64,000 nucleotides of DNA. Source: Methylobacterium platani (GTDB lineage: Bacteria; Pseudomonadota; Alphaproteobacteria; Rhizobiales; Beijerinckiaceae). The notes under the pieces are model-generated. The model saw nothing but the letters and a program-made list of their open reading frames with translations, was not told the origin of the DNA and did not search any database. The stretch lies in the NCBI RefSeq assembly GCF_001653715.1, contig NZ_LWHQ01000022.1, positions 62,001 through 126,000 of the forward strand. Direction: 5' to 3'. This document shows, in pieces, positions 8,202-18,460 of this stretch. The position numbers were made by a program, and so were the translations under genes. Positions within the stretch are counted from its first letter, which is position 1. Every line of letters starts with the position of its first letter.

Positions 8202-9104
8202 GTGTCAGACACAGGACGGCGTCTCGCCAGGATGGGCGCGGCGATCACGCTCGGCTGCGGCCTGTCCGGCTGCACCCTGCGGGTGCTCGATCCCACCGGC
8301 CCGGTCGGGATGCAGGAGCGGACGATCCTGCTCAACGCGACCATCGTCATGCTCGTCATCATCGTGCCGACCATGCTGGCGACGCTCGCCGTCGCCTGGT
8401 GGTACCGGCCGGGCAACCCCCGGGCCGTGCGTCGCCCGCACTGGAGCTTCTCGGGCCGGATCGAGATCGTCACCTGGTCGATCCCGCTCCTGGCGATCCT
8501 GTTCCTCGGCGGCATCGCATGGATCGGCAGCCACGACCTCGATCCGGGCAAACCCTTGCCCAGTAAGGAGAAGCCGCTCGAGGTCGAGGTCGTCTCGCTC
8601 GATTGGAAGTGGCTGTTCCTCTATCCCGAGGCGCGGGTCGCGAGCCTCAACCGGCTGGTGATCCCGGTCGGCCGGCCGGTCCAACTCCGCCTCACCTCGG
8701 CGAGCGTGTGGAACGGGTTCTTCGTGCCCGGGCTCGGCTCGATGATCTACACGATGAGCGGGATGGCGACCCGGCTCAACCTCGAGGCGGATCGCGAGGG
8801 GACCTTCCGCGGGCTGTCGACGCATCTGAGCGGCGACGGCTTCTCGGACATGACCTTCGAGACCCGCGCGGTGCCGGGGAACGCCTTCGCCGCCTGGCTC
8901 GGCGGCGCGCAAGGGTCGACCGACACCCTCGACGACGACGCCTACCGGGCCCTGTCGCGGCAGAGCAGCAACGATCCGCCGAAGACCTACCGGCTCGCCG
9001 ACGACCGCCTGTTCGACCGGATCGTCGCGCAGGCGCTCCCGCCGGGACCCGGGCCGGTGGCCGGCCGGCCCGATCCGTCCGTCTCCCCCCGCCAAGGACA
9101 CTGA
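8202..9104 (+). CDS. cyoA: Cytochrome o ubiquinol oxidase subunit II
   Basis: This 300-residue subunit is a lipoprotein: its signal sequence ends in the lipobox LSGC (Cys24). Two membrane helices follow (about residues 45-67 and 87-108), then a periplasmic cupredoxin-like domain. The Cu(A) ligand set of cytochrome c oxidases is absent, as expected for a quinol oxidase. The segment [15 protein letters not shown] is characteristic of CyoA. It is the first gene of cyoABCD. Together the four subunits oxidise ubiquinol and reduce oxygen to water while pumping protons. A cyoE (heme O synthase) gene is not in the cluster. Confidence 0.95.
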   Translation: MSDTGRRLARMGAAITLGCGLSGCTLRVLDPTGPVGMQERTILLNATIVMLVIIVPTMLATLAVAWWYRPGNPRAVRRPHWSFSGRIEIVTWSIPLLAILFLGGIAWIGSHDLDPGKPLPSKEKPLEVEVVSLDWKWLFLYPEARVASLNRLVIPVGRPVQLRLTSASVWNGFFVPGLGSMIYTMSGMATRLNLEADREGTFRGLSTHLSGDGFSDMTFETRAVPGNAFAAWLGGAQGSTDTLDDDAYRALSRQSSNDPPKTYRLADDRLFDRIVAQALPPGPGPVAGRPDPSVSPRQGH

Positions 9105-9106
9105 CC

Positions 9107-11110
9107 GTGCTCGGCAAGCTCTCCCTCGCGGCGATCCCGCTCGACCAGCCGATCCCGCTGTTTGCCGGCGCCTTCGTCGGCCTCGTGCTCCTCGGCGTCG
9201 TCGCCTGGATCGTGCTCGCCGGGCACCTGCCCTATCTCTGGCGCGAGTGGATCACGAGCGTCGACCACAAGCGCATCGGCGTCATGTACGTGATCTTCGC
9301 CCTGGTGATGCTGCTGCGCGGCTTCACCGACGCGATGATGATGCGCTCGCAGCAGGCGCTCGCCTTCGACGCGCCCGGCTACCTGCCGCCCGAGCACTAC
9401 AACCAGATCTTCTCGGCCCACGGCACGATCATGATCTTCTTCGTGGCGATGCCGTTCATGATCGGGCTGATGAACTTCGTGCTGCCGCTGCAGCTCGGGG
9501 TGCGCGACGTCGCCTTCCCGACGCTGAACTCGGTGTCGTTCTGGCTCACCTGCACCGGCGCGCTGCTCGTCAACCTGTCCCTCGTCGTCGGCGAGTTCCA
9601 GCGCACCGGCTGGCTGCCGTATCCGCCGCTCTCGGAGATCACCTACTCGCCCGGGGTCGGCGTCGATTACTGGCTCTGGGCCCTGTCGATCGCCGGTATC
9701 GGCACCTTGATGACCGGCATCAACTTCGTCACCACCATCCTGAAGATGCGCGCACCCGGCATGAGCTACCTGCGCATGCCGATGTTCTGTTGGACCGCGC
9801 TCGCCACCAACCTCCTGATCGTCGCGGCCTTCCCGATCCTCACGGCGGTCTCCGCGATGCTGATCCTCGACCGCTACCTCGGCTTCCACTTCTTCACCGA
9901 CACGGCCGGCGGCAACTCGATGCTGTTCATGTCGCTGATCTGGGCCTGGGGCCACCCGGAGGTCTACATCCTGATCCTGCCGGCCTTCGGGATTTTTTCC
10001 GAGGTGGTCTCGACCTTCTCGGGCAAGCCGCTGTTCGGCTACCGCTCGATGGTGCTGGCCACCATGGCGATCTGCATGCTCGCCTTCATGGTCTGGCTGC
10101 ACCACTTCTTCACCATGGGCGCGGGGGCCGACGTCAACGGCGTCTTCGGCATCATGTCGATGATCATCGCGGTGCCGACCGGCGTGAAGGTCTTCAACTG
10201 GCTGTTCACGATGTATGGCGGCCGCGTGCGCATCAGCGCCGCGATGCTGTGGTCGATCGGCTTCATGCTCACCTTCGTGGTCGGCGGCATGACCGGCGTG
10301 ATGCTCGCGATCCCGCCGGTCGACTTCGTCCTCCACAACTCGACCTTCCTGATCGCGCATTTCCACAACGTGATCATCGGCGGCGTGCTGTTCGGGGCGT
10401 TCGCCGGCTACACCTACTGGTTCCCGAAGGCCTTCGGCTTCCGGCTGCACGAGGGCTGGGGCAAGGCCGCGTTCTGGTGCTGGCAGATCGGCTTCTGGCT
10501 CGCCTTCGGGCCGCTCTACGTCACCGGCCTCGACGGGATGACGCGCCGCCTTCAGCATTACGACGTGCCGGAATGGCGGCCCTGGCTCCTCGTCGCGCTC
10601 CTCGGGGCGGTGACGATCCTCGCCGGCATCGCCTGCCAGATCGTGCAGCTCGTGGTCTCGATCCGGCGCCGCGAGACCTTGCGCGACGCGACCGGCGACC
10701 CCTGGGACGGGCGCTCCCTCGAATGGTCCACCGCCTCGCCGCCGCCCGCCTTCAACTTCGCGGTGCTGCCGGACGTCCACGGCGAGGAGCCGTACTGGAC
10801 GGTCAAGGAGCGGGCCCGGGCGCAGCACGCGCTGCCCGACCGGCCGCGCTACGAGGCGATCGCGGTGCCGCGCAACAGCCCGACCGGCTTCGTCTGCGCC
10901 TTCTTCGCCACCCTGATCGGCTTTTCGATGATCTGGCACATCTGGTGGCTGGCGATCGCCGGTGCCTTGGGCGCCTACGCCACCTTCGTGGTCTTCGCCT
11001 GGCGCGACCGCACGGAGGAGGAGATCCCGGCCGACGAGGTCGCCCGGATCGACGCCTTGAACCGCCGCGCGCGGAGCCAGGCCCTCGACGCGATGGAGAT
11101 GGTCCGTTGA
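9107..11110 (+). CDS. cyoB: Cytochrome o ubiquinol oxidase subunit I
   Basis: This 667-residue catalytic subunit carries heme b, heme o3 and Cu(B). The GTG at 9107 is chosen: it lies 2 nt after the cyoA stop, has AAGGA 8 nt upstream, and gives the family's normal length and N-terminus; the longer open frame upstream only overlaps cyoA. Seen: [24 protein letters not shown] (heme ligand His), [17 protein letters not shown] (Cu(B) His and cross-linked Tyr), the HH pair in WLHHFFTMG, and [10 protein letters not shown]. Multiple membrane helices are present. It is translationally coupled to cyoA and overlaps the cyoC start. Confidence 0.95.
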   Translation: MLGKLSLAAIPLDQPIPLFAGAFVGLVLLGVVAWIVLAGHLPYLWREWITSVDHKRIGVMYVIFALVMLLRGFTDAMMMRSQQALAFDAPGYLPPEHYNQIFSAHGTIMIFFVAMPFMIGLMNFVLPLQLGVRDVAFPTLNSVSFWLTCTGALLVNLSLVVGEFQRTGWLPYPPLSEITYSPGVGVDYWLWALSIAGIGTLMTGINFVTTILKMRAPGMSYLRMPMFCWTALATNLLIVAAFPILTAVSAMLILDRYLGFHFFTDTAGGNSMLFMSLIWAWGHPEVYILILPAFGIFSEVVSTFSGKPLFGYRSMVLATMAICMLAFMVWLHHFFTMGAGADVNGVFGIMSMIIAVPTGVKVFNWLFTMYGGRVRISAAMLWSIGFMLTFVVGGMTGVMLAIPPVDFVLHNSTFLIAHFHNVIIGGVLFGAFAGYTYWFPKAFGFRLHEGWGKAAFWCWQIGFWLAFGPLYVTGLDGMTRRLQHYDVPEWRPWLLVALLGAVTILAGIACQIVQLVVSIRRRETLRDATGDPWDGRSLEWSTASPPPAFNFAVLPDVHGEEPYWTVKERARAQHALPDRPRYEAIAVPRNSPTGFVCAFFATLIGFSMIWHIWWLAIAGALGAYATFVVFAWRDRTEEEIPADEVARIDALNRRARSQALDAMEMVR

Positions 11111-11817
11111 GCGCCTCGACCGCCCCCCTCCCCGCCCACGCCTCCGGACTCCCGGCCCCCGGGACGCAGGCGCCGCGTCCCCCCGATCCCTACCGCCTCG
11201 GCCGCAAGCCGGGCGGGGAGGATCCCGCCACCGGCCACGGCAGCGGCGGGCCCTCGCCGACCGCGATCGTCGTGAGCTACGGCTTCTGGATCTTCATCCT
11301 CGCGGACGTCATCACCTTCGCGACGCTGTTCGCCGCCTTCGCGGTCCTGCGGGACGCGACCGCGGGCGGCCCCTCCGGGGCAGCCCTCCTCGATCGCACC
11401 ACCCTCGCCCTCGAGACGGCCTGCCTGCTCGCGTCGAGCTTCACCTGCGGCCTCGCCACGGTGGCGATGCGGGTCCGCAACCGGATGTGGTTCCAGGTCG
11501 CGATGCTGGCGACCGTCATCCTCGGCGCCGCCTTCCTCGCCCTGGAGATCCGGGAATTCGCCGGGCTCGTCGCGCAAGGCGCCGGGCCGACCCGCTCCGC
11601 CTTCCTGTCCGCCTTCTTCACCCTGGTCGGCTGCCACGGGCTTCACGTCACGGCGGGCCTCCTCTGGGCGCTGACCATGATGGCCCAGGTCGCCGCCAAG
11701 GGGTTCCGGGACGACGTGGTGCGCCGCACGTCCTGCTGGAGCCTGTTCTGGCACGCCCTCGACATCATCTGGGTGGGCGTCTTCACCGTGGCCTACTTGA
11801 TGGGAGCGAGCGCATGA
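11107..11817 (+). CDS. cyoC: Cytochrome o ubiquinol oxidase subunit III
   Basis: This 236-residue, five-helix subunit of the COX3 family begins at a TTG codon (11107) that overlaps the cyoB stop as TTGA. GGAGAT lies 6 nt upstream, and no other start fits before the first helix. A Pro-rich extension of about 50 residues precedes the conserved part ([53 protein letters not shown]). The extension makes it longer than E. coli CyoC (about 204 residues). It overlaps cyoD by 4 bp (ATGA). Confidence 0.93.
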   Translation: MSASTAPLPAHASGLPAPGTQAPRPPDPYRLGRKPGGEDPATGHGSGGPSPTAIVVSYGFWIFILADVITFATLFAAFAVLRDATAGGPSGAALLDRTTLALETACLLASSFTCGLATVAMRVRNRMWFQVAMLATVILGAAFLALEIREFAGLVAQGAGPTRSAFLSAFFTLVGCHGLHVTAGLLWALTMMAQVAAKGFRDDVVRRTSCWSLFWHALDIIWVGVFTVAYLMGASA

Positions 11818-12260
11818 GCCGGGTGCCACAGGCCGCAATCGGACGGCCCGACGAGGCGACGCGCGCGGCGTCCGGCGATGCCGCGCCCGGGGACCACGGG
11901 CGATCGGGGGTCGCGGACCAGGTCCGGACCTACCTCGTCGGCCTCCTGCTCGCGGCCCTTTTGACCGCCGGCTCGTTCTGGCTCTCCGCCACGCACCTCG
12001 TCTACGGCCCGGCCGTGGACGTCGCGCTGGTCGTCTTCGCCGTCGCGCAGATCGGCGTCCACCTCGTGTTCTTCCTCCACCTGACGACCGCGCCGGACCA
12101 CATCAACAACGCCCTGGCGCTCGCCTTCGGGATCCTGGTCGTCGTGCTCCTGATCGGCGGCACCCTGTGGATCATGGGGCACATGAACGCCAACATGATG
12201 CCGACGGGCGGGACGATGCCCACGGCCCCGATGACCCCGGGCTCCGGCATGCATCATTGA
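11814..12260 (+). CDS. cyoD: Cytochrome o ubiquinol oxidase subunit IV
   Basis: This 148-residue subunit has three membrane helices (about residues 39-60, 68-91 and 100-122). The helix-two motif VAQIGVHLVFFLHL is typical of CyoD. It assists assembly of the Cu(B) site in subunit I. The Met/Gly/His-rich tail (GHMNANMMPTGGTMP...GSGMHH) is unusual and could bind copper; that is inference. The ATG overlaps the cyoC stop. It is the last gene of the operon and converges on the methyltransferase gene. Confidence 0.92.
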   Translation: MSRVPQAAIGRPDEATRAASGDAAPGDHGRSGVADQVRTYLVGLLLAALLTAGSFWLSATHLVYGPAVDVALVVFAVAQIGVHLVFFLHLTTAPDHINNALALAFGILVVVLLIGGTLWIMGHMNANMMPTGGTMPTAPMTPGSGMHH

Positions 12261-12280
12261 GCGCGATCGCCGGTCGGCGC

Positions 12281-12327
12281 CGCATCGTCCTCGGCGAACC
12301 GGAATCCGCTTCGTCGACGACGATGCG
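12281..12327. terminator. Possible bidirectional terminator between cyoD and the methyltransferase
   Basis: CGCATCGTC (12281-12289) and GACGATGCG (12319-12327) are perfect 9-bp complementary arms around a 29-nt loop, between convergent genes. There is no U-run, so termination activity is uncertain. Confidence 0.35.
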
Positions 12328-12336
12328 CGGTCCGGA

Positions 12337-13173
12337 TCAACGCTTGCGATACACGAACACGTCCTGGTGCGCGTCGAGCTGCATCGGCCGGTACGAGACC
12401 GGCTCCAGCTCCGGCGCCGCCTCGGCCACCAGCCGCTCGACCGCGTCCTTGGTGAACCAGGTCAGGCCGTACTCGTCGGTGTAGTAGGGGTAGCGGGCGT
12501 AGTAGTACCCGTCCCGCGCCATGGCCGAGAGCACCGCCGGCTTGTCGAGCCAGTACTGCTCGTAGCGCTCCGCCGTCTCGGCCGAGCCCTGGCCGTGGAT
12601 GGTGAACACCGCGACGCCGCCGGGCTTGAGGGCGCGAGCCACGTCGCGCAGGTTCGAGACCACGAAGTCGCGCGGCAGGTGGGTGTAGACCGAGAGCAGG
12701 TAGATCAGGTCGTAGGTGCCCGACGGCTTGGAGGCAGTGCGTTCCATCACCGGCACCTGCGTCGCGCCGAACTCGGACGCGGTGAAGCGGGCGCCCTCGT
12801 CGATCACGTCGCAGACCGCGATGCGGTCGCCCGGGAGCCGCCGCGACAGCTCGCGCACGATGCGGCCGTAGCCGCAGCCGATCTCCAGCGCCCGGCCGAT
12901 CGACTCCCAGTCGCGCCCGGCCTCCTTGAGCGCCGCCTCCAGGATGTCGACGAACTGGCGCGCCCCGGTCGTGTAGCTCGCGACCCGGTCGGGGGCGGTC
13001 GAGGTCAGCATGAAGTCGTTGTAGTGGGCCCGGCCGATCCCGGCGACCGGCCGCGCCCCGAGGCGCGAACCCAGCGCGAAGCGGGCCTTGCGCCCGACGG
13101 CGTAGAGGGCCGGCGAACGCTTGATCACGTTCAGCATCCCGGGCGGGATCAGCTTGGTCGAGAGAGAGGGCAC
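12337..13173 (-). CDS. Class I SAM-dependent methyltransferase
   Basis: The central region has the SAM-binding motif I ALEIGCGYGRIVREL, an acidic loop after IAVCDVID, and a YDLIYLLSVYTHLP motif, typical of Methyltransf_11/25 enzymes. I chose GTG 13173, preceded by GGAG at good spacing, giving 278 residues. ATG 13137 is an alternative (266 residues). The substrate is unknown. It stands alone between the cyo operon (convergent) and murA (same strand, about 190 bp upstream), so context gives no substrate. Confidence 0.85.
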   Translation of the reverse strand: MPSLSTKLIPPGMLNVIKRSPALYAVGRKARFALGSRLGARPVAGIGRAHYNDFMLTSTAPDRVASYTTGARQFVDILEAALKEAGRDWESIGRALEIGCGYGRIVRELSRRLPGDRIAVCDVIDEGARFTASEFGATQVPVMERTASKPSGTYDLIYLLSVYTHLPRDFVVSNLRDVARALKPGGVAVFTIHGQGSAETAERYEQYWLDKPAVLSAMARDGYYYARYPYYTDEYGLTWFTKDAVERLVAEAAPELEPVSYRPMQLDAHQDVFVYRKR

Positions 13174-13366
13174 GGGTTCGCTCCGGTAGGGACCGCTCTC
13201 GCCCGCGTTCGACCGAGAGTGGCCGCACGATGCCGGGACCCGGCCGTCCGGACAACGATTGACGCGGCTCAAGCCTAACGGAGCCTTGAGCCCGACGGAG
13301 TCATCCGTCGGGACTCTTCGACCCTGGTCTCGTCAAGCGCTTCCGGCCGATCGTCTACGAGTCGAC

Positions 13367-14656
13367 TTACACCCGCTCGCGCCGGATCTCGGCGCCGCAG
13401 CGTACGAGCTTGGCCTCCAGCGCCTCGAAGCCGCGGTCGAGGTGGTAGACCCGGTTGATCTGGGTCTCGCCCTCGGCGGCCAGCCCCGCGATCACGAGCG
13501 ACACCGAGGCGCGCAGGTCGGTCGCCATCACGGGCGCGCCTTTCAGCCGCTCGACGCCCTCGACCACCGCGACGTCGCCCTCGAGGCGGATCTTCGCGCC
13601 GAGGCGGGCCAGCTCCTGCACGTGCATGAAGCGGTTCTCGAAGATCGTCTCGCGGATGCGCGACTGGCCCTTGGCCCGGGTCATCAGGGCCATGAACTGG
13701 GCCTGGAGGTCGGTCGGGAAGCCCGGGAACGGATCGGTGGTGATGTCGACCGCCGCGATGCCGTGGCCGTTGCGGCGCACCCGGATGCCGTCGTCGAGGG
13801 GCGTCACCTCGGTGCCGGTGGTGGCCAGGATGTCGAGCGCGCTGTGCAGGAGGTCGGCCCGGGTATGCTCCAGGGTCACGTCGCCGCCGGTCATCGCCAC
13901 CGCCATGGCGTAGGTGCCGGTCTCGATCCGGTCGGGCAGCACGGCGTGCCGGGCGCCCGAGAGGCGCGACACGCCCTCGATCTCGATCCGCGGCGTGCCG
14001 GCTCCCTCGATCCGCGCGCCCATCCGCGACAGGCAGGCGGCGAGATCGACCACCTCCGGCTCGCGGGCGGCGTTCTCGATCACCGTGGTGCCGTGGGCCA
14101 GCACCGCCGCCATCAGGGCGACGTGGGTGCCGCCGACCGTGACCTTCGGGAACTTGATCTCGCCGCCGCGCAACCCGTTCTTCGTGCGCGCCACCGCGTA
14201 GCCGCCGTCGATCTCGATCGTGGCGCCGAGCGTCTCGAGCGCCATCAGCAGCAGATCGACCGGGCGGGTGCCGATGGCGCAGCCGCCCGGCAGCGACACC
14301 CGCGCCTCGCCGAAGCGGGCGAGCAGCGGCGCGATCACCCAGAAGCTCGCCCGCATGGTCGAGACGAGGTCGTAGGGCGCCGTGGTGTCGATGACGTTCG
14401 AGGCGGTGAGCCGGATGGTCTGGCCGGCCTCGGTCGTCTGGCCCGGGCGCTTGCCGACCACCATGTGGTCGACGCCGTGGTTACCGAGGATGCGCAGCAG
14501 CGAGGCGACGTCGGCGAGCCGCGGCACGTTCGACAGTTCGAGCGTCTCGCCGGTGAGCAGGCTGGCGATCATCAGCGGCAGGGCCGCGTTCTTGGCGCCC
14601 GAGATCGGGATGATGCCGTGAAGCGGCTTGCCGCCGACGATGTGGATGCGATCCAT
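13367..14656 (-). CDS. murA: UDP-N-acetylglucosamine 1-carboxyvinyltransferase MurA
   Basis: This 429-residue enzyme transfers enolpyruvate from PEP to UDP-GlcNAc, the first committed step of peptidoglycan synthesis, in the cytoplasm. Seen: the N-terminal [20 protein letters not shown] motif, and the catalytic Cys126 in [13 protein letters not shown] (the residue alkylated by fosfomycin in sensitive enzymes). The length is as expected. The small conserved gene at 14770-14955 lies just upstream on the same strand and may be co-transcribed. Confidence 0.97.
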   Translation of the reverse strand: MDRIHIVGGKPLHGIIPISGAKNAALPLMIASLLTGETLELSNVPRLADVASLLRILGNHGVDHMVVGKRPGQTTEAGQTIRLTASNVIDTTAPYDLVSTMRASFWVIAPLLARFGEARVSLPGGCAIGTRPVDLLLMALETLGATIEIDGGYAVARTKNGLRGGEIKFPKVTVGGTHVALMAAVLAHGTTVIENAAREPEVVDLAACLSRMGARIEGAGTPRIEIEGVSRLSGARHAVLPDRIETGTYAMAVAMTGGDVTLEHTRADLLHSALDILATTGTEVTPLDDGIRVRRNGHGIAAVDITTDPFPGFPTDLQAQFMALMTRAKGQSRIRETIFENRFMHVQELARLGAKIRLEGDVAVVEGVERLKGAPVMATDLRASVSLVIAGLAAEGETQINRVYHLDRGFEALEAKLVRCGAEIRRERV

Positions 14657-14769
14657 GGTGACAACGTCCCTCGCGCCTCTGCGGCGCGTCCTGCGCGCTG
14701 TCGACAGCGCGCCTCGATTCCGAAAACCCGTTTATTGCACCGCAGCGATGCAACCGCCACGCTTGAGCG

Positions 14770-14955
14770 TCAACGCCGATCACCGCCGGTTCGATCCGTG
14801 GATCGTTCCGGCGGTGGGTCGCCGGGCGCGTCCGCCCCGGCGACCTCCACCCCGGTCGCCTCGCGCCCCCGCGCCTGTGCCTTGCGGCGCTTGAGGTTGT
14901 CCCGCAGGGCGGCCTTCAACCGCTGCTCCCGCGCCCCGCTATCCTGACCGCTCAT
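14770..14955 (-). CDS. Small conserved basic protein upstream of murA
   Basis: This predicted 61-residue protein has the core [21 protein letters not shown], a very basic amphipathic helix seen in small uncharacterised Rhizobiales proteins. The tail is Pro/Asp/Gly-rich and low complexity. ATG 14955 gives the compact form; a longer frame upstream looks non-coding. It is divergent from hemA and codirectional with murA (113 bp apart). Function unknown. Confidence 0.6.
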   Translation of the reverse strand: MSGQDSGAREQRLKAALRDNLKRRKAQARGREATGVEVAGADAPGDPPPERSTDRTGGDRR

Positions 14956-15197
14956 TGCGCGCGACCCTTCGTCGCCATGACCAATTTCCAGCTTCCGTGC
15001 CCGTGCGGGAGGCGTCAGAACGCCCGCCTCGCCCTCGACTTCTTCCAAAGACAAAGCCGTCGCATTCGAGCGAGATCAAGGCGCGACCAGCGGTGGAGCG
15101 GCGATCCGGCCCTCCGCCGCGCGGACCGGCTCCGTCCCGGGGCCAGGCCCGGTCCCGCCCCCGGACGCCACGTCCGGCCAGACCGCGAAGGACCACG

Positions 15198-16481
15198 ATG
15201 CCCGAGACCCGGCCCGAGACCCGCCCCGCGACCATCCAGGGCGCGACCGACTACCAGGCCCTCTTCCGCGGCGCCCTCGAGCGCCTGCACGGCGAGCGCC
15301 GCTACCGCGTCTTCGCCGACATCGAGCGCATCAACGGCCGCTTTCCCGCCGCGCAGTGGCGCCGCCCCGACGCCTCCACCCGCGAGATCACGGTGTGGTG
15401 CTCGAACGACTATCTCGGCATGGGCCAGCACCCGGCGGTGGTGGGCGCGCTGACCGAGACCGCGCAGCGCTGCGGCGTCGGCGCCGGCGGCACCCGCAAC
15501 ATCGCCGGCAACAACTCGCCCCTCGTCGACCTCGAGCGCGAGCTCGCCGACCTGCACGGCAAGGAGGCGGGCCTCGTCTTTACCTCCGGCTACGTCTCGA
15601 ACCAGGCCGGCATCTCGACGATCGCCCGGCTGATCCCGAACTGCCTGATCCTGTCGGACGCCTTCAACCACAACTCGATGATCGAGGGCGTGCGCCAGTC
15701 GGGCTGCGACAAGCGCATCTTCCGCCACAACGACCTCGCCCACCTCGAGGAGCTGCTGATCGAGGCCGGCGACCGGCCGAAGCTGATCGCCTTCGAGAGC
15801 GTCTACTCGATGGACGGCGACGTGGCGCCGATCGGGAAGATCTGCGACCTCGCGCAAGCCTACGGCGCCATGACCTACCTCGACGAGGTCCACGCGGTCG
15901 GCCTCTACGGCCCGCGCGGCGCCGGCATCGCCGAGCGCGACCGGGTCATGCACCGGGTCGACGTGATCGAGGGCACGCTCGCCAAGGGCTTCGGCTGCGT
16001 CGGCGGCTACATCACCGGCTCGGCGGCGCTGTGCGACGCGGTGCGCAGCCACGCCGCCGGCTTCATCTTCACGACTGCCCTGCCGCCGGCGATCGCCGCC
16101 GCCGCCATCGCGTCGATCCGCCACCTGAAGCAGTCGGGCATCGAGCGCGAGGCGCATCAGCGCCAGGCCGCCCGCACCAAGGCCGCCCTGCTCGAGGCCG
16201 GCCTGCCGGTGCTCGCCACCGACACCCACATCGTGCCGGTGATGGTCGGCAATGCGGAGCTGTGCAAGGCGGCGGCCGACCGGCTCTTGGAGCGCCACGG
16301 CATCTACATCCAGCCGATCAACTATCCGACCGTACCGCGCGGCACCGAGCGCCTGCGCATCACCCCCTCCCCGTTCCACGGCGAGGCGCATATCGCGGCC
16401 CTCAGGGAAGCCCTGGTGGAGGTGTGGGACGCGCTCGACCTGCCGCGGGCCGGGACGGTGTTCGTCGAGGCGGCGGAGTAG
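15198..16481 (+). CDS. hemA: 5-aminolevulinate synthase
   Basis: This 427-residue PLP enzyme condenses glycine and succinyl-CoA into 5-aminolevulinate, the alphaproteobacterial (Shemin) entry into tetrapyrroles. Seen: the N-terminal [26 protein letters not shown], the glycine-rich [13 protein letters not shown], the Asp of [12 protein letters not shown], and the PLP Lys in [12 protein letters not shown] 15198 is chosen because AAGGA lies just upstream; the open frame further upstream is low complexity. It connects functionally with hemE and hemJ near 45 kb. It is monocistronic. Confidence 0.97.
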   Translation: MPETRPETRPATIQGATDYQALFRGALERLHGERRYRVFADIERINGRFPAAQWRRPDASTREITVWCSNDYLGMGQHPAVVGALTETAQRCGVGAGGTRNIAGNNSPLVDLERELADLHGKEAGLVFTSGYVSNQAGISTIARLIPNCLILSDAFNHNSMIEGVRQSGCDKRIFRHNDLAHLEELLIEAGDRPKLIAFESVYSMDGDVAPIGKICDLAQAYGAMTYLDEVHAVGLYGPRGAGIAERDRVMHRVDVIEGTLAKGFGCVGGYITGSAALCDAVRSHAAGFIFTTALPPAIAAAAIASIRHLKQSGIEREAHQRQAARTKAALLEAGLPVLATDTHIVPVMVGNAELCKAAADRLLERHGIYIQPINYPTVPRGTERLRITPSPFHGEAHIAALREALVEVWDALDLPRAGTVFVEAAE

Positions 16482-16512
16482 ACCTTTTTGACGGGAGCAC
16501 TGGCGGTCCCCG

Positions 16513-16794
16513 TCAGTGCTCCTCCCGGCGTGCGGCGTGGCGGATGGTCACGATCTGCACGACATCGGCTACCACATCCACTTTGTAGAAGATCAGGTAG
16601 GGCAGGCGCGGTACAGTAGACCGATGCAGGCCTTTCCCGACCACGCACCCCGCGTGCGGATGCACAGTCAGCGTCATCAGCGCCGAACGGATGGCGTCTC
16701 CCACGCGCTTGGCAGCGACCTGATTGCGGGCCTTGATGTAACGGCCGATCGCATCGATATCGCGACGCGCTCGCCGCGAGATCTGCAACTTCAC
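16513..16794 (-). CDS. ParE/RelE-superfamily toxin
   Basis: This 93-residue protein has the ParE-type start MKLQISRRARRDIDAIGRYI, a central Arg-rich strand (GLHRSTVPRLPYLIFYKV) and a C-terminal VTIRHAAR strand, all typical of type II toxins of this fold. ParE members poison gyrase while RelE members cut mRNA; which applies here cannot be told from sequence. The start overlaps the stop of the upstream antitoxin by 4 bp (ATGA). Confidence 0.88.
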   Translation of the reverse strand: MKLQISRRARRDIDAIGRYIKARNQVAAKRVGDAIRSALMTLTVHPHAGCVVGKGLHRSTVPRLPYLIFYKVDVVADVVQIVTIRHAARREEH

Positions 16795-17015
16795 CGTTCA
16801 AAGCTTCGAAACGCGGCCTCCGCCTCTTCGTCAGTCGCGAATTCGCCGCGCTCGATTTCCGCCAAGCCTTCCAAGATGTAAGGCAGATGCTCCGGCGCGA
16901 TGTCTGCCAGAGCGTCGTCCTGGGCAAGCAAGAGGATCGCTTGCGCCACCGTATCCTGGGTGTTCGGCGGCAGGCGACGCAGAGCTTCCACGGCCTTGTC
17001 CAAAAGCATCGTCAT
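16791..17015 (-). CDS. Antitoxin partner of the ParE-like toxin
   Basis: This 74-residue acidic, helical protein lies directly upstream of and overlaps the toxin gene, the usual antitoxin-first order. It has MTMLLDKAVEALRRLPPNTQDTVAQAIL, then EHLPYILEGLAEIERGEFATDEEAEAAFRSF, where the Glu/Ala-rich tail is the likely toxin-binding region. No recognisable DNA-binding motif is seen. It has a clear paralogue 135 bp upstream (17150-17398). Confidence 0.82.
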   Translation of the reverse strand: MTMLLDKAVEALRRLPPNTQDTVAQAILLLAQDDALADIAPEHLPYILEGLAEIERGEFATDEEAEAAFRSFER

Positions 17016-17149
17016 TGCTTATGCACCCTCGTGGTCGATGATCCGGCTCGCGGCAGGCCACCACCATCGCACAATTCGCCCGACACTTCACCACGAAGAG
17101 CGAAGCCCCCGCTCGGCTTATCCTTGTGAAGCCAGGAGTGAATGCGAAC

Positions 17150-17398
17150 TCATGACCGAGCGCGAGCAAACGCAGCCATCACGACCTCACAAGCATCGCC
17201 GACCGCGAACTCGCGCCGCTCCACCTGAGCCAGGCCGTCGAGCACAGCCGCCAGGTGGCCGGGTTCAATGTCCTCAGGCTCGACCTCACCACAATCGTCA
17301 TCCCGCGCGGAGGCGAGAAGCGCCCGCGCGAAATCATCGCGCATGTCGGGCGGCAGCGCTTCCAGCACCGTCAATGCCTGCCGCAAACGATCCGTCAT
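17150..17398 (-). CDS. Orphan antitoxin paralogue
   Basis: This 82-residue protein resembles the antitoxin at 16791-17015 along its length: LTVLEALPPDMRDDFARALL, GHLAAVLDGLAQVERREFAVGD and a final MAAFARARS. Unlike its neighbour it has no toxin gene after it. Its stop overlaps an ATG (ATGA), the same junction as the intact pair, but the frame opened there stops after 11 codons. It is therefore probably a solitary antitoxin, perhaps left after toxin loss. ATG 17398 is chosen; an upstream frame extension looks spurious. Confidence 0.7.
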   Translation of the reverse strand: MTDRLRQALTVLEALPPDMRDDFARALLASARDDDCGEVEPEDIEPGHLAAVLDGLAQVERREFAVGDACEVVMAAFARARS

Positions 17399-17458
17399 CG
17401 CCGGGTGCCCTTCGCCTCCGATCCCGCGGATCGTAGCACGGCGAGGCACCCGAGCCCC

Positions 17459-18460
17459 TTACGACACTCGCGCCAGCAACCGCTCCACCAGCGGGTTCTC
17501 CGCCGCGAAGGCGTAGTCGATCCGCCGCACGCTCACCGCCTGCGCCCCGGCCTGGACCAGCGCCTCGGCGAGGCCGAACACCGCGTCCGCGGGGCAGCGC
17601 AGCACGATCTCACCGCGTCCCTCCGGCGCGCCGTAGGGAAGCTCGGCCTCGTGCAGGGCGGCGAGGCCCGCAAGATCGATCTCGCCGGAGGCCGGCATCC
17701 CGGCCCGGACCTCGCGGGTGGTGCGGGCCCGCTCCTCGGCGCTGATGCGGCCGAGCACCGCCTGCACGGCGCGGCGCGGGGTCTCGCTCCAGGAGGCGGC
17801 GAGCGAGGCGACGAGGTTCGCCTCCGAGCGCAGGATCACGCCGTCGTCGAGGATCTTGAGCGCGTTGGCCGCGAGGGTCGCCCCGGTCGTCGTGATGTCG
17901 ACGATGATCTCGGCGCTGCCGGAGGCCGGCGCACCCTCGGTGGCCCCCAGGCTCTCGACGATGCGGTAATCGGCGACGCCGTGCTCGGCGAAGAAGCGGC
18001 GGGTCAGGTTGACGTACTTGGTGGCGATGCGCAGGCGCCTGCCGTGGCGCACCCGCATGTCGCTCGCCACCTCGTCGAGGTCGCTCATCGAGCGCACGTC
18101 GATCCAGGCCTGGGGCACCGCCACCACCACGGTGGCCTGGCCGAACCCGAGCGGCGTCAGGAGCTCGACCTGGCCGGCGGCGTCCGGCAGGGTCTCGCGG
18201 ATCAGGTCCTCGCCGGTGATGCCGAGATGGGCCGCGCCGCTGGCGAGCTGGCCGGCGATCTCGGAGGCCGAGAGGAAGCGCACCTCGACCCCGTCCACCC
18301 CTTTCAGCCGGCCGCGATAGTCGCGGGCGCCGCTGGTCTGGGCGAGCGTCAGGCCGGCGCGGCCGAAGAAGGCGGCGGCGTTCTCCTGCAGGCGGCCCTT
18401 CGAGGGCACCGCCAGGACCAGGGGGCCATCGACGGGACTTGCCATCATCATGTCGCCCAT
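17459..18460 (-). CDS. hisG: ATP phosphoribosyltransferase catalytic subunit
   Basis: This 333-residue enzyme joins ATP to PRPP in the first step of histidine synthesis. Seen: [14 protein letters not shown] at the N-terminus, GITGEDLI, and the PRPP-binding loop [16 protein letters not shown]. The length is that of the alphaproteobacterial HisG that works with a HisZ regulatory subunit. The ATG overlaps the hisZ stop by 1 bp (ATGA), so the two subunits are translationally coupled. The nearby start codons at residues 4-6 are alternatives. Confidence 0.95.
   Translation of the reverse strand: MGDMMMASPVDGPLVLAVPSKGRLQENAAAFFGRAGLTLAQTSGARDYRGRLKGVDGVEVRFLSASEIAGQLASGAAHLGITGEDLIRETLPDAAGQVELLTPLGFGQATVVVAVPQAWIDVRSMSDLDEVASDMRVRHGRRLRIATKYVNLTRRFFAEHGVADYRIVESLGATEGAPASGSAEIIVDITTTGATLAANALKILDDGVILRSEANLVASLAASWSETPRRAVQAVLGRISAEERARTTREVRAGMPASGEIDLAGLAALHEAELPYGAPEGRGEIVLRCPADAVFGLAEALVQAGAQAVSVRRIDYAFAAENPLVERLLARVS

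Noticed and set aside
16831..17169. A 112-codon minus-strand frame that could have been the missing toxin of the orphan antitoxin
   Set aside because: It runs out of frame through the neighbouring antitoxin gene and has no ParE/RelE pattern.
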